This document shows positions 32,683 to 41,435 of a DNA stretch of 44,114 nucleotides, in pieces. Under the pieces are notes generated by a model. That model searched no databases. It was given only the letters and a program-made list of their open reading frames with translations, and was not told the origin of the DNA. Every line of letters starts with the position of its first letter. The stretch's first letter is position 1. A program made the translations under genes and the position numbers. Origin of the DNA: CAZBEA01 sp964490835 (GTDB lineage Bacteria; Patescibacteriota; Microgenomatia; Levybacterales; GWA1-39-11). Location: NCBI GenBank assembly GCA_964490835.1, contig CAZBEA010000002.1:1-44114 (forward strand), given 5' to 3'.

Positions 32683-33797
32683 GTTGTGTAAATTCGGATA
32701 ATTTCTTCGACGTTTTTTTCAGAATAGTTTTTTTTTGCAAAAGCTATTGTATTCTTTTTTAAACGGTTCAAGTGATTTGAATTACCCGCGAAATAATTTA
32801 CCCATTTTATAATATTTTCCTCAGAAATATCTATGAGTTTTCCGACGCTTTCATCAATTGCTTCGGGAATTGCTCCTCTTCTAGAACCAAGGACCGGCAC
32901 TCCACACCAAAGAGCTTCAAGAATTACACGCCCAAACCCTTCCTCATGCACCGATGGCACGATCAACATGTCAGATTGAGAATAGAAAAAGGGTAATTCT
33001 TTTTGTGATTTTTTACCCAGATAACTGATATTTTTTTGTTTTCGAGATATTTTTTCGACTTCCTGTTCCAATGGCCCTGTACCAATAATTGAGAGTCTTA
33101 CTTTTTTATCGAATTTTGAAGAAGCATCAAGTAGAATAGTGATACCTTTCTCCTCGATTAATCTTCCGACAAAAAGAAGAGTGAAGTTTTTATTGTCCGT
33201 CTTTGGGTCACCCGAATTGAAAAGTTGGGAATCAACCCAATAGGTAAACCTGTGAATTCTTTTCTTCTCGAGACCAAGTTTTCTAAATTCCTCAACTGAT
33301 TGATTTGATAGACATAATATCCCGTCTGCTCTCTTTAGAAAAAGCTTTACAAATTTCGTGTACAAGCCGTTTTGAGGAAAAGAATATATACTATGAAACG
33401 AGACAAAGACCTTTTTTCTAAAAAGTTTTCCCCAAAATATACCAATGAAACCCGCAATAAGACCATGAGCATGAATAATGGTAATATTTGAAAAGCTTAA
33501 TAATATGGGTGTAAAAATAAAAAGCCCCGGAGATAGATACAAAAACTCTAAGGCAGGCTTTGATATTAACTTATAAAACTGACCATGTATCCAAGGGATT
33601 CTAAAAATTCTCACAGATTTCCCTTCAAAAAAAGCGTTTTCGTATAACTTTGCCTTTACTTTCGCTGTCAATGGAATGTACGTCAAAACTTTGACACAAA
33701 TGTTTCGTTTGGTCAAAGCTGCAACAAGATCGTCAAGATGCGTTTCAACCCCCCCGATGTTGGGAGAAAAATGTGCTGTTAAAATGAGAATATTTAT
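32679..33797 (-). CDS. Glycosyltransferase family 4 with apparent ATA start codon
   Basis: The frame reads from an ATA at 33797 as (M)NILILTAHFSPNIGGVETH, the classic GT4 opening with its Gly-Gly loop. No ATG, GTG or TTG exists between the upstream in-frame stop (33839-33837) and this motif. The first TTG (33716) would delete the motif. GGTGA (33809-33805) lies seven bases before the ATA, and ATAA overlaps the stop of the preceding gene exactly where other junctions have ATGA. The protein is 372 residues. The C-terminal domain has LLFVGRLIEEKG and EEGFGRVILEA (EX7E, about 284-294). It is a cytoplasmic retaining transferase with unknown donor. The extension is firm; the use of ATA as start is inference. 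Confidence 0.78.
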   Translation of the reverse strand: MNILILTAHFSPNIGGVETHLDDLVAALTKRNICVKVLTYIPLTAKVKAKLYENAFFEGKSVRIFRIPWIHGQFYKLISKPALEFLYLSPGLFIFTPILLSFSNITIIHAHGLIAGFIGIFWGKLFRKKVFVSFHSIYSFPQNGLYTKFVKLFLKRADGILCLSNQSVEEFRKLGLEKKRIHRFTYWVDSQLFNSGDPKTDNKNFTLLFVGRLIEEKGITILLDASSKFDKKVRLSIIGTGPLEQEVEKISRKQKNISYLGKKSQKELPFFYSQSDMLIVPSVHEEGFGRVILEALWCGVPVLGSRRGAIPEAIDESVGKLIDISEENIIKWVNYFAGNSNHLNRLKKNTIAFAKKNYSEKNVEEIIRIYTT

Positions 33798-34615
33798 ATC
33801 CTTTTCACCTTTCCTTTTAAATATCCGATTCCACCGCTAAAGGTTTCAACCGAAAGCATTCCAATCATACTAACCGATAAAAGCGGGTGTCTTACCATCC
33901 TCTTCCAATTTTTATAAAATACAGGTCTCAAAAAATAGACAGTCTTAGGACTTACAGCCGATATTTTTTGTTTTTCTATGTATGTATGTGCTCTTAAACC
34001 ATAATAATATTTTTTCTTCGCAAGAGTGGCAAGGTTGGGTATGTTTTCATAATGGAAAATGGGTGCCTGAATCCTCTGTATGGTGTATCCCTTTTTTTTG
34101 AGTGACTCAGGTAGATCCCAGTCTTCAGGACCTGTAATTTTGGGGTCAAACCCTCCTACCTTATTAAATGCCTCTTTGTTAATAAAACGTGCCGCATCGG
34201 TATATACATCTCCCTGCAAATTATAGAATGAGCGCTCGAAGGCTTTAACCCGCTCCCAAAATTTTTCACCAATTGATATCTCAGGAATAATGACTCCCCC
34301 AATTTTATTTTGACCTTTTATAACCTCTACGCACTCGGAAACAACATTTCTCGATAATTCCATGTCTGCATCAATGAAAAAAATCCATTTACCGGTCGAT
34401 TTCGACGCTCCAAAATTTCTTTGCGCGCTCCTCTCAGGACCTTTGTCATATACCTTTTTTGTGTAGCCCAATGCAATCTTTTTTGTACGGTCTGATGACC
34501 AATTGTCAACAACTATGATCTCCAAATCTTTGTAAGTTTGGCTTTTTAAGCTACGCAAACATCTTTCAATATTTCTTTCTTCGTTTTTAGTTGTGACTAT
34601 TGCGGAAACTTTCAT
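33794..34615 (-). CDS. Glycosyltransferase family 2
   Basis: This 273-residue GT-A enzyme has VSAIVTTKNEERNI, VDNWSSDRT, FIDADMELS with the DxD, and GPEDWDLPES with the acidic pair. A NIERCLRSLKSQTY helix follows the first strand. The C-terminal third is basic and ends with hydrophobic patches, as in membrane-associated GT2 enzymes. The ATG overlaps the upstream GT4 stop by ATGA (34612-34615). Its TAA shares bases with the ATA start of the next gene. The donor is not predictable. Confidence 0.83.
   Translation of the reverse strand: MKVSAIVTTKNEERNIERCLRSLKSQTYKDLEIIVVDNWSSDRTKKIALGYTKKVYDKGPERSAQRNFGASKSTGKWIFFIDADMELSRNVVSECVEVIKGQNKIGGVIIPEISIGEKFWERVKAFERSFYNLQGDVYTDAARFINKEAFNKVGGFDPKITGPEDWDLPESLKKKGYTIQRIQAPIFHYENIPNLATLAKKKYYYGLRAHTYIEKQKISAVSPKTVYFLRPVFYKNWKRMVRHPLLSVSMIGMLSVETFSGGIGYLKGKVKRI
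33805..33809 (-). promoter_or_regulatory. Shine-Dalgarno site placing the start of the GT4 gene at ATA
   Basis: GGTGA (33809-33805) precedes the ATA at 33797-33795 by seven bases. This spacing supports initiation at the non-standard codon rather than at the TTG at 33716. Confidence 0.45.
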
Positions 34616-35703
34616 ACTATTTTACTAACTAAATTCCAACTTATTGTGCAGCTGTCTTTCCAGTTATATTTTTGTGCTTTTTTATACGCATTAGAAGAAA
34701 TCAAATTCAATTTTTTCCTATCTTTTATCAACATCTCTATTTCTCGTAATATTTCTTTCTTGTTATTTACAAGAATTCCTGTTCTGCCATCATCAACAGA
34801 ATCGACCAAACCCGAAACATTATAACCAACAGTGGGGGTGTGCTGACTACCCGCTTCGATAACAGATAATCCCCATCCCTCTTTTGATGACGGATGAATA
34901 AGTATAGAAGCTTTCTTAAGGAGCTCAAATTTTTTAATTGTCGATACAAAACCAAAATAATGGACTTTATTGTTACTCTCAATTCCTACTGCTCTTATTT
35001 TTTCTTTAAACTGTCCATGATGCTCCTCTTTTCCACATATGTACATTTGAACTGCATGCCCCTTTTCAAGAAGCTGTTTAAATACCCACAATGCATCGCT
35101 GATTCCCTTATCTTCAGATATTCTTCCTAAAAATAATATTGTAAATATTTTATTTTTCGAACTTTTACTATTCACCCTATCAATCCCATTATGTACCACA
35201 TGAATAAGATTAGATTTTATAGAATTCTCGATCAGTTCTTTTTTAGTAGATTCTGAAACGGTGAAAAAGGGCACATTTTTATAGAAAAAAAAGGAAAACT
35301 TTTCAATTGCCATCCCTATTATGGCAAGTGGTAAAGCAATATTTTTTAACCATATCTTCCCTGCAATCTCATGAATTATGGCAATTTTCTTTTTACCGTG
35401 AACTATAAATGGGGTAAAAAATGGAATAAAATGAAAGCAATCCACATATAAGTCATAATCTCTGAATTCCCCAAATATATATCTCCAGAAAAATAGAAAG
35501 TGGACCGTGTATTGATTTCCGATTCTTATAAATTTTACTCCTTCAATGGTATCGGTCTTCGTTGAATTCTCAAACGAAGAGGCAAGCCAAGTTACATCTG
35601 CTCCTTTTGTTACCCAAAAACTTGAATGACGCAAAAGCATTTCTTCTGCACCGCCAGCAAGGGTATGTTTGGGATCTCTCCAGTTCAGGATAAGTATTTT
35701 CAT
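34612..35703 (-). CDS. Glycosyltransferase family 4
   Basis: This is a 363-residue GT-B enzyme. The start is ILILNWRDPKHTLAGGAEEM, with the Gly-Gly loop of GT4. The middle has VHNGIDRVN, then LFLGRISEDKG, and EGWGLSVIEAG (about 273-283) is the EX7E motif. The N-terminal domain includes hydrophobic aromatic stretches (about 70-100 and 120-145) that may contact lipid acceptors. The ATG shares one base with the stop of the upstream GT2 (TAATG). It should act on a lipid-linked acceptor in the cytoplasm. Confidence 0.85.
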   Translation of the reverse strand: MKILILNWRDPKHTLAGGAEEMLLRHSSFWVTKGADVTWLASSFENSTKTDTIEGVKFIRIGNQYTVHFLFFWRYIFGEFRDYDLYVDCFHFIPFFTPFIVHGKKKIAIIHEIAGKIWLKNIALPLAIIGMAIEKFSFFFYKNVPFFTVSESTKKELIENSIKSNLIHVVHNGIDRVNSKSSKNKIFTILFLGRISEDKGISDALWVFKQLLEKGHAVQMYICGKEEHHGQFKEKIRAVGIESNNKVHYFGFVSTIKKFELLKKASILIHPSSKEGWGLSVIEAGSQHTPTVGYNVSGLVDSVDDGRTGILVNNKKEILREIEMLIKDRKKLNLISSNAYKKAQKYNWKDSCTISWNLVSKIV

Positions 35704-36473
35704 TATTCAATGGGCAACCAGTTTTTTCGATTACTTTTTTTGTAATAATGAATTATTTTCAAACGGTAATAAACACCTGCAATATCTAGTAGCATATAAA
35801 AAATTGTTCTCCAAAGACTCTTCGATGTTATCGAACTATTACCATTAAAAACGAGTTTTACTGGCGCTTCGTAAATTCTTTTAAAACCAAGAGCGTACGC
35901 CAATGCCAACACTTCAACATCAAATGCAAATTGCTTAATCACAAGCCGAGGAAAAACTTCTTTTACAACTTCGCTTCTAAAGAGCTTTAGTCCTACTTGA
36001 GTATCCCTTACTCGAAAACCAAACAAAATTTTAATAACATTTCTAAATCCCCAAGAAAGAACTTTCCTCCAAAAAGGATATTGAACTTGTGACACGGGGT
36101 GGAGCTTTGACCCAACAATAATATCTGCATCATACCAAACCATGTGAGACAGCAACATAGATATCCCTGCCGGATCAATATCCATTCCTGCATCAATAAA
36201 ACCGACAACATCACCTCTTGCTAAAAGGGCTCCTTTCCTTACCGCATACCCTTTTCCATGATTTTTTTCATAACTAATAATTTTTATATTTGGTTGTCTG
36301 ACTTTTTGTGCTCTTTCAAATGTCTTATCCTCCATTCCGTCAACGACGACAATCATTTCGTATTCGAATGGAAATTGATCTAGAATTTTTCTGAGTGAGT
36401 TAATATTTTTGACAATTGAATTCTCTTGTCTATATGCTGGAACAACTATCGAAAGCAGGCTAATCTCTTTCAT
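35703..36473 (-). CDS. Polyprenyl-phosphate glycosyltransferase-like GT2 (DPM1/GtrB type)
   Basis: The protein has 256 residues from the ATG at 36473. It has SIVVPAYRQENSI, VVVDGMEDKT, GKGYAVRKGALLARGD, FIDAGMDIDP, and RDTQVGLKLFR, the segments of dolichyl/undecaprenyl-phosphate sugar synthases. It is a second candidate donor-maker for the GT-C enzymes, besides the product of 18686-19411. An upstream TTG at 36533 would add 20 hydrophobic residues within the flippase gene and is unlikely. No clear ribosome site is visible; it overlaps the flippase gene by 14 bases. A C-terminal hydrophobic helix is weak, so the enzyme is probably peripheral. Confidence 0.78.
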   Translation of the reverse strand: MKEISLLSIVVPAYRQENSIVKNINSLRKILDQFPFEYEMIVVVDGMEDKTFERAQKVRQPNIKIISYEKNHGKGYAVRKGALLARGDVVGFIDAGMDIDPAGISMLLSHMVWYDADIIVGSKLHPVSQVQYPFWRKVLSWGFRNVIKILFGFRVRDTQVGLKLFRSEVVKEVFPRLVIKQFAFDVEVLALAYALGFKRIYEAPVKLVFNGNSSITSKSLWRTIFYMLLDIAGVYYRLKIIHYYKKSNRKNWLPIE

Positions 36474-37719
36474 AAATAAGATAATAAATAAGATAACAAA
36501 CAAGCAATGCGAATGTTGAAGCAAAAAGAACACCTATAACCTGATACAGAGTTTGATGATAAAACCAAATTCCCCCCACCAGAACACCTGACACAATAAG
36601 GATTATTTTATAAATCCCCATTCTTCCGACCGAAAGGAAGTAATTATGAAACAATGAAACAAGAGAAAAAACCATTATATATAAAGAATAAATACCCAAG
36701 AAGTGAGTAAGTATTTTATATTCCGGATTTGGAAAAAATATATTTACAACTAATGCCGGAAATAGAAAATAGACGAAAGACATCCCTATCGATGAGATGA
36801 CAATCACAAAACAAGCCAACAGTAATGTTCCAAGCAGTTTTTCTTTTTTTTCTTTTTTTTGAGCTATAAGAGGGAAAAAAACAATATATATCGGCGAGAT
36901 GAAATAAAAAATTGCTTTTCCCATTACTGAAAGCGCAGCGTATTCTCCTGACAAATCCGGTAAAAAATGACGCACTAACAAAACATCGGCAAATGAAAAG
37001 AATGAAAACCCAAGAGAAGCCAAAAAATAACCCAGACTATACCTTCTCACCTCTACAATTAGCTCTTTAATAGAAAACGACTCTATTTTTTTTCCAAATT
37101 TTATAAAAAAGGACAAAAATAAGAAAACAAAAGGAATCAATGCAGATGCAACAAAAGCGCCCATGACTCCATATATTGCAAACCCTAAAGCAACAAAAAA
37201 TAAACCTAGCGAGAGCTTTATCAAGGGTCCCATAATAGTACCTATCGAATACAACAAAATCCTTAATTGTCCCTGCAGAATAGCGCTTGGCAGTGTATAG
37301 AGAAGTGAGAAAAACAAATAAATTGCCAAAATCACGATAAGGAACGAATCATCGACATGGAGAAAATCAGCTATAAACGGAGAGAGAAAAACTACGGAAA
37401 TTGATAAAATTCCCGATAGGAGTATTTGCAATTTCAGTCCAGCCCAAAATATTTTTTTAATATTCTGGATATCATTGTTTGCATGGTATTTTGCACTATA
37501 TTTGATAAATATACCTTGCAACGTAGATTGAAAAATGGAAAAAAATCCTATTGCTGAAATTAAGGAGTACATCAACCCATACTCTTCATTTGAAAGGGTT
37601 CTTCCCATCGCAAGATTGAATAAATAGTTTAATATATTGCTTGCAAAACCCGAAAAGAACACGAGGGTTCCGCCTGAAATAAGAGGATGCGCAGCAACGG
37701 TTTTTATATGTTTTTTCAT
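36460..37719 (-). CDS. Wzx-type oligosaccharide flippase (MOP superfamily)
   Basis: This is a 419-residue polytopic protein with 12 or more hydrophobic segments. The N terminus has LISGGTLVFFSGFASNILNY and then GRTLSNEEYGLMYSL, which is the usual first helix and loop of polysaccharide biosynthesis exporters (R-x-L-x-x-x-E-Y-G). The size is normal for the family. It should move a polyprenyl-linked oligosaccharide from the inner to the outer face, linking the cytoplasmic GT2/GT4 steps to the outer GT-C and ligase steps. It is the only flippase in the window. It starts 13 bases after the methyltransferase gene, without a clear ribosome site. Confidence 0.87.
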   Translation of the reverse strand: MKKHIKTVAAHPLISGGTLVFFSGFASNILNYLFNLAMGRTLSNEEYGLMYSLISAIGFFSIFQSTLQGIFIKYSAKYHANNDIQNIKKIFWAGLKLQILLSGILSISVVFLSPFIADFLHVDDSFLIVILAIYLFFSLLYTLPSAILQGQLRILLYSIGTIMGPLIKLSLGLFFVALGFAIYGVMGAFVASALIPFVFLFLSFFIKFGKKIESFSIKELIVEVRRYSLGYFLASLGFSFFSFADVLLVRHFLPDLSGEYAALSVMGKAIFYFISPIYIVFFPLIAQKKEKKEKLLGTLLLACFVIVISSIGMSFVYFLFPALVVNIFFPNPEYKILTHFLGIYSLYIMVFSLVSLFHNYFLSVGRMGIYKIILIVSGVLVGGIWFYHQTLYQVIGVLFASTFALLVCYLIYYLIYERD

Positions 37720-37732
37720 GGGATTTTTGTAT

Positions 37733-38461
37733 TTATTTTTCGGCCACTACCATAACACTTAGGCCAAAACCTGGGTTAATGGGGTTCTCGATCTTCTCAA
37801 ACCACTTAAAAAGTGCCTTATTTAATAGGGTTCCAAATGTTCCTTTCTTTTTTTGACCACGAAATCCAACGATGAATTCTTTCTTCATGACTTTTTCTGC
37901 TACAAAGTACGGCCCAACACCCAACATATTCCAGTACCGTGATTCGATAATCGTAAATCCAGCATCTCGCATTTTTTTTGTGAGCTCATTTTTTGTATAC
38001 CTTCTAAAATGACCAATATTTTTATCCCTCTTCCCATACAAAAATTGATATGCAGGAACGAGAATTACCACCCTTCCCTCCGGATTAAGCTTTTCGTGAA
38101 TCGATTGTAACGCTCCTCTGTCATTCTCAATATGCTCCAGAACATCAATCATAACAATTGTATCGAATTTTCTTTTTTCCGAATTCAGACTTTCAACCCT
38201 TCCCTTCTTTATTCCCAAATCTTTTCCATACATTTTCTTACTCAGATCTATCAAATCTTGATTTTCTTCAATCCCCGATGTTAAAAAGCCTTTCGACCCG
38301 GCAAGATTCAAAAAATGACCGGCCCCGCAGCCTATATCCAACACAGAACTGCCTTTCAACCGTTTTAAAATGAACCTATAAAGATTGTAATTTCTAAAAT
38401 CGCGCCTCAGATCGCCAAGCTGCATATATAATGAATGAAGATTTTCCGATGCTGTTTCCAT
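37733..38461 (-). CDS. Class I SAM methyltransferase
   Basis: The protein has 242 residues from the ATG at 38461. Motifs: VLDIGCGAGHFLNLAG, GIEENQDLI, IVMIDVLEHIENDRG and a PEGRVVILVPAYQFLYG segment. The complete fold and the RRYTKNEL segment match methyltransferases common in glycan loci of this kind. A TTG at 38500 would add 13 hydrophobic residues and is less likely. It lies between the PIG-V-like gene and the flippase gene. It could methylate a sugar before export. Confidence 0.8.
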   Translation of the reverse strand: METASENLHSLYMQLGDLRRDFRNYNLYRFILKRLKGSSVLDIGCGAGHFLNLAGSKGFLTSGIEENQDLIDLSKKMYGKDLGIKKGRVESLNSEKRKFDTIVMIDVLEHIENDRGALQSIHEKLNPEGRVVILVPAYQFLYGKRDKNIGHFRRYTKNELTKKMRDAGFTIIESRYWNMLGVGPYFVAEKVMKKEFIVGFRGQKKKGTFGTLLNKALFKWFEKIENPINPGFGLSVMVVAEK

Positions 38462-38506
38462 ACTGAAGGTAAGTATACCCAAAATTAACCAAAATCCCAA
38501 GGATTA

Positions 38507-39625
38507 TTACGATACAAAATGACCGGCGAAAAATGCTGCCGCAAAGAAAAATTGAATACTCAGGCTTGATATCAAAATTGCAATTTTAATTGATAATTTT
38601 TTCATGATATTTTGAAATCCAATAGGGACAACAAGACTAACCAGCGAGTATCTTGGTATTGAAGATAACGTTCCGGTTAACGTCGGAAGCAGGAGTGAAG
38701 AAATTGAAAACACCGCAAGTTCCGTATTTCTTGATTTTTTGAGCGAGAAAAAACTCATTATAAGAGCAACCGAGAAAATGACAAACTCCGTTAAAGACAC
38801 CCAGAAGGTTAAGGTGGTGGGACTTACCGATAAAAATATTTTTAAGTACCTAAAAAGCACTTGAGGCAGGGGAATAAGACCATCGGTTGTTCTGTTGGCT
38901 CCGAATGCCTCCTGAACATGAGCAAAAAGAACCGGATCACCATAATTTATCCCCAGAAAGTACATATATCCCAGTAGTCCAAAGGACCCTATGAGAAGGT
39001 ATACAAAATAGAAAGGTAAATTTTTTACAAGATCTTTTTTTGACTTTAATACAAGCACAACTAAAAATATAATTGGCAAAAAGATTCCATTTAATCGCAC
39101 AGCAGTTAAAAATCCACATACGAGAAAGGCAAAGAAATTTTGTTTTTTCTCAAATAAATACAATGCAACAATCAACAAGAGTAAAAAAAGTGACTCAGTA
39201 TATACGGCTTGCAAAAAAAAGGCCATAGGAAGACTTAGAAACGCTGCAATGATCCAAGCCGTATTTCCTTTTCCATACCGAGACACAAGGAATTTCTGTA
39301 AAAAATAGAGGAAGCAGAAGAATGAAATATTTGTAACAATCAAGCCTGAGTCTACGAAGGAAAACCCTGTCGATTCATGTACTAAGTTAATCAGAATTGG
39401 AAAAAGTGGGAAAAAAGCCTGCTGGAACGTTTCATAACCATTTTCTGCAATAGCCATATAATGAACTCCATCGAAATTTGCATAGCGATTTGCTGCTACG
39501 AAACCTAAATTTTGCGGAAGTACCTGAATAGAAAAAAGATATGCTAAAAAAATGAAAACCTTAGCGGATAAGAAGAATGCAATTGTTGTAAAAAGAATGC
39601 TATTGTTGACTATAAACTTTTTCAT
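38507..39625 (-). CDS. PIG-V/Gpi18-like mannosyltransferase (GT76-like), polytopic
   Basis: The protein has about 372 residues and roughly ten membrane segments. The first outer loop has NFDGVHYMAIAENGY, close to the WDxxxY-x-x-I-A-x-x-GY motif of PIG-V/GPI mannosyltransferase II relatives. It then has FFPLFPILI and VYTESLF, which are also typical. Such enzymes use polyprenyl-phosphate mannose at the outer face. I start at the ATG at 39625, with GGTG (39633-39630) ahead of it. The listed TTG at 39634 is not needed. The gene start lies inside the end of the GT4 gene by 26 bases. In this locus it is a likely user of the product of the DPM1-like enzymes. Confidence 0.75.
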   Translation of the reverse strand: MKKFIVNNSILFTTIAFFLSAKVFIFLAYLFSIQVLPQNLGFVAANRYANFDGVHYMAIAENGYETFQQAFFPLFPILINLVHESTGFSFVDSGLIVTNISFFCFLYFLQKFLVSRYGKGNTAWIIAAFLSLPMAFFLQAVYTESLFLLLLIVALYLFEKKQNFFAFLVCGFLTAVRLNGIFLPIIFLVVLVLKSKKDLVKNLPFYFVYLLIGSFGLLGYMYFLGINYGDPVLFAHVQEAFGANRTTDGLIPLPQVLFRYLKIFLSVSPTTLTFWVSLTEFVIFSVALIMSFFSLKKSRNTELAVFSISSLLLPTLTGTLSSIPRYSLVSLVVPIGFQNIMKKLSIKIAILISSLSIQFFFAAAFFAGHFVS

Positions 39626-40658
39626 ATGCACCAACAGTTTCGTGTATCATTCTCTCTAATCCAAATTTCTTTGATTGTACTATTCCTTTTTTACTAAGTT
39701 CGCTCCTCTTCTTTGAATCACCAAATATCTTCATGATTGCACCGATCATTTCATTTTTATCATCAGGGTCCACGTAGACAACTGCGTCTCCCCCAACCTC
39801 CACAAGACTTCCGGACCTTGACGTAATAACGGGACACCCTGCCTGCATTGCTTCGAGGACAGGAAGTCCAAATCCTTCATATTTTGAGGGCATTAGCAAA
39901 ACCTGCGCCGCATTATAAAGCATGTTCAAATCCTGATCCTCAACAAACCCAAGAGGATATAATAAGTGCTGATTGAGTTCAAAATGCTTTTGAACTCTGA
40001 TTCTATCCTTATTCCAAGGATTTGCTCTATCAAAATTTCTATCTGTTAGTGCCTTCCCGATCAAAACCAAGGGTATATTCGCAGAAATACAAGATTCAAT
40101 GATAAATGGTACATTTTTATTCCAAGTTACATCGCCGACATACAATGCAAATTTTTCAGGAAGACCATATTTTCCTATAACTTCCTTAACTTTTTTTTGA
40201 TCTGTTAATGGAAAATAATTTTTACTTCCGGTCAGAAGGACAGGAAAAATTTTTTTTGAATGAACCCCAATTATTCGATTGATATCTTCGGCTGAGGAAA
40301 CCGAATCGGTGATTATACCGGCTGCATGCTTTAAGATCATTTTTTGAACCTTCCAAACCGATGATCCTTTGATTCCTGAGGGAAAATACTCGGGAAAAAG
40401 AACTGGAGTCAAATCATGAATGGTAATTATTGATTTTCTTATCGTTCTGAACGGAATTTCAATTCTAAATGGGTCGAAATACGGAATATGAATAAGATCC
40501 ACATTCTTCGGATATTTTCTGTTAGGAATAAATGCATAACTATTACTTCTGTCATATTTCTCAACGTTTTCTACAATTGATCGAAGATACGAACCCACAC
40601 CTCGCACCGAATGACCGGAACGAGGATCGAGAGGTGAAGTGTCAATTGCGATTTTCAT
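39600..40658 (-). CDS. Glycosyltransferase family 4
   Basis: This is a 352-residue GT-B enzyme. It opens with AIDTSPLDPRSGHSVRGVG, the mannosyltransferase-like loop with Gly for the donor phosphate. The C-terminal domain has LYVGDVTWNKNV and EGFGLPVLEAMQAG (EX7E, about 259-268), then SGSLVEVGGDAVVYV. It resembles the enzyme of 5952-7049. It starts six bases after the stop of the GT2 gene. It probably adds one or more mannose-like residues in the cytoplasm. Confidence 0.86.
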   Translation of the reverse strand: MKIAIDTSPLDPRSGHSVRGVGSYLRSIVENVEKYDRSNSYAFIPNRKYPKNVDLIHIPYFDPFRIEIPFRTIRKSIITIHDLTPVLFPEYFPSGIKGSSVWKVQKMILKHAAGIITDSVSSAEDINRIIGVHSKKIFPVLLTGSKNYFPLTDQKKVKEVIGKYGLPEKFALYVGDVTWNKNVPFIIESCISANIPLVLIGKALTDRNFDRANPWNKDRIRVQKHFELNQHLLYPLGFVEDQDLNMLYNAAQVLLMPSKYEGFGLPVLEAMQAGCPVITSRSGSLVEVGGDAVVYVDPDDKNEMIGAIMKIFGDSKKRSELSKKGIVQSKKFGLERMIHETVGAYEKVYSQQ

Positions 40659-40664
40659 TGAAAA

Positions 40665-41435
40665 TTATGAAACAATACCGACTGATTTTAAATATGAGAC
40701 GGGGAAGCGAAGAGATGAAAATAATGAGAAGATAAACCCTTGCCACATGTCATAAAATCCCTTATGTCTTATGTACGTGAGAAAAAACCAATAAACTGGT
40801 TTTATGAATAGATACACGGGCGCATCAAAAAATTTTTTTATGATATTTTTATTTCTTCTGGCATCTTTCATCTGCATTGCAATAATGTTGTTATATCTAT
40901 TCCATTTCGAAAGATAAAAACCAAAACTTTTATATGGATAATGCAGTAATGCTGTCTTCATGTACCCAACTTCCCCATCGATTTCGGCTTGTTCGTGAAC
41001 ATCTTTTTGCGGCAGTCTCCCTTTCCCCTTTTTATAAAAACGAACTGTGTAATCCGGATATTGTCCCCCTTTCATCAAAAATCTCCCCAAAAAGTAATTT
41101 TTCCTTGGAATCCAATATCCGTTATATATACTCTCACCTGCTATAATCTGGCGTATCTCCTCTTTCATCTCGCTTGGAACATGTTCATCAGCATCCAGCT
41201 GCAGAATCCAATCTCCTCGACACTCATCTATTGCGATTTGCTTGTTGATATGGAAGATTTTTGGGTTTTCCCTAACAATGACTCTAGCATTGTATTTCTT
41301 GGCAATTTCTACGGTTCGGTCGGTGGAGGTTCCATCGACTATTACAATTTCGTCTGCGAAATTTTTTACTGTCTCAAGGCATCGCGCCAAGTTTTCTTCC
41401 TCGTTGTATGTTGCCAGAGCTACGGATAATTTCAT
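40665..41435 (-). CDS. Glycosyltransferase family 2 (WaaE-like)
   Basis: The protein has 256 residues with LSVALATYNEEENLARC, IVDGTSTDRT, QLDADEHVP (DxD), KDVHEQAEI and a YPYKSFGFYLSKWNRYN segment. This order is that of WaaE/KdtX-type beta-1,4-glucosyltransferases of LPS core and their relatives in general glycan loci. The C-terminal region holds hydrophobic patches near 190-245. The start overlaps the GT39-like stop by ATGA (41432-41435). The family resemblance does not mean LPS is present; no lipid A gene is in view. Confidence 0.82.
   Translation of the reverse strand: MKLSVALATYNEEENLARCLETVKNFADEIVIVDGTSTDRTVEIAKKYNARVIVRENPKIFHINKQIAIDECRGDWILQLDADEHVPSEMKEEIRQIIAGESIYNGYWIPRKNYFLGRFLMKGGQYPDYTVRFYKKGKGRLPQKDVHEQAEIDGEVGYMKTALLHYPYKSFGFYLSKWNRYNNIIAMQMKDARRNKNIIKKFFDAPVYLFIKPVYWFFLTYIRHKGFYDMWQGFIFSLFSSLRFPVSYLKSVGIVS

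Noticed and set aside
33714..33716. TTG as start of the GT4 gene
   Set aside because: It would remove the first strand and the SPNIGGVETH loop shared by GT4 enzymes. The ribosome site fits the ATA at 33797 instead.
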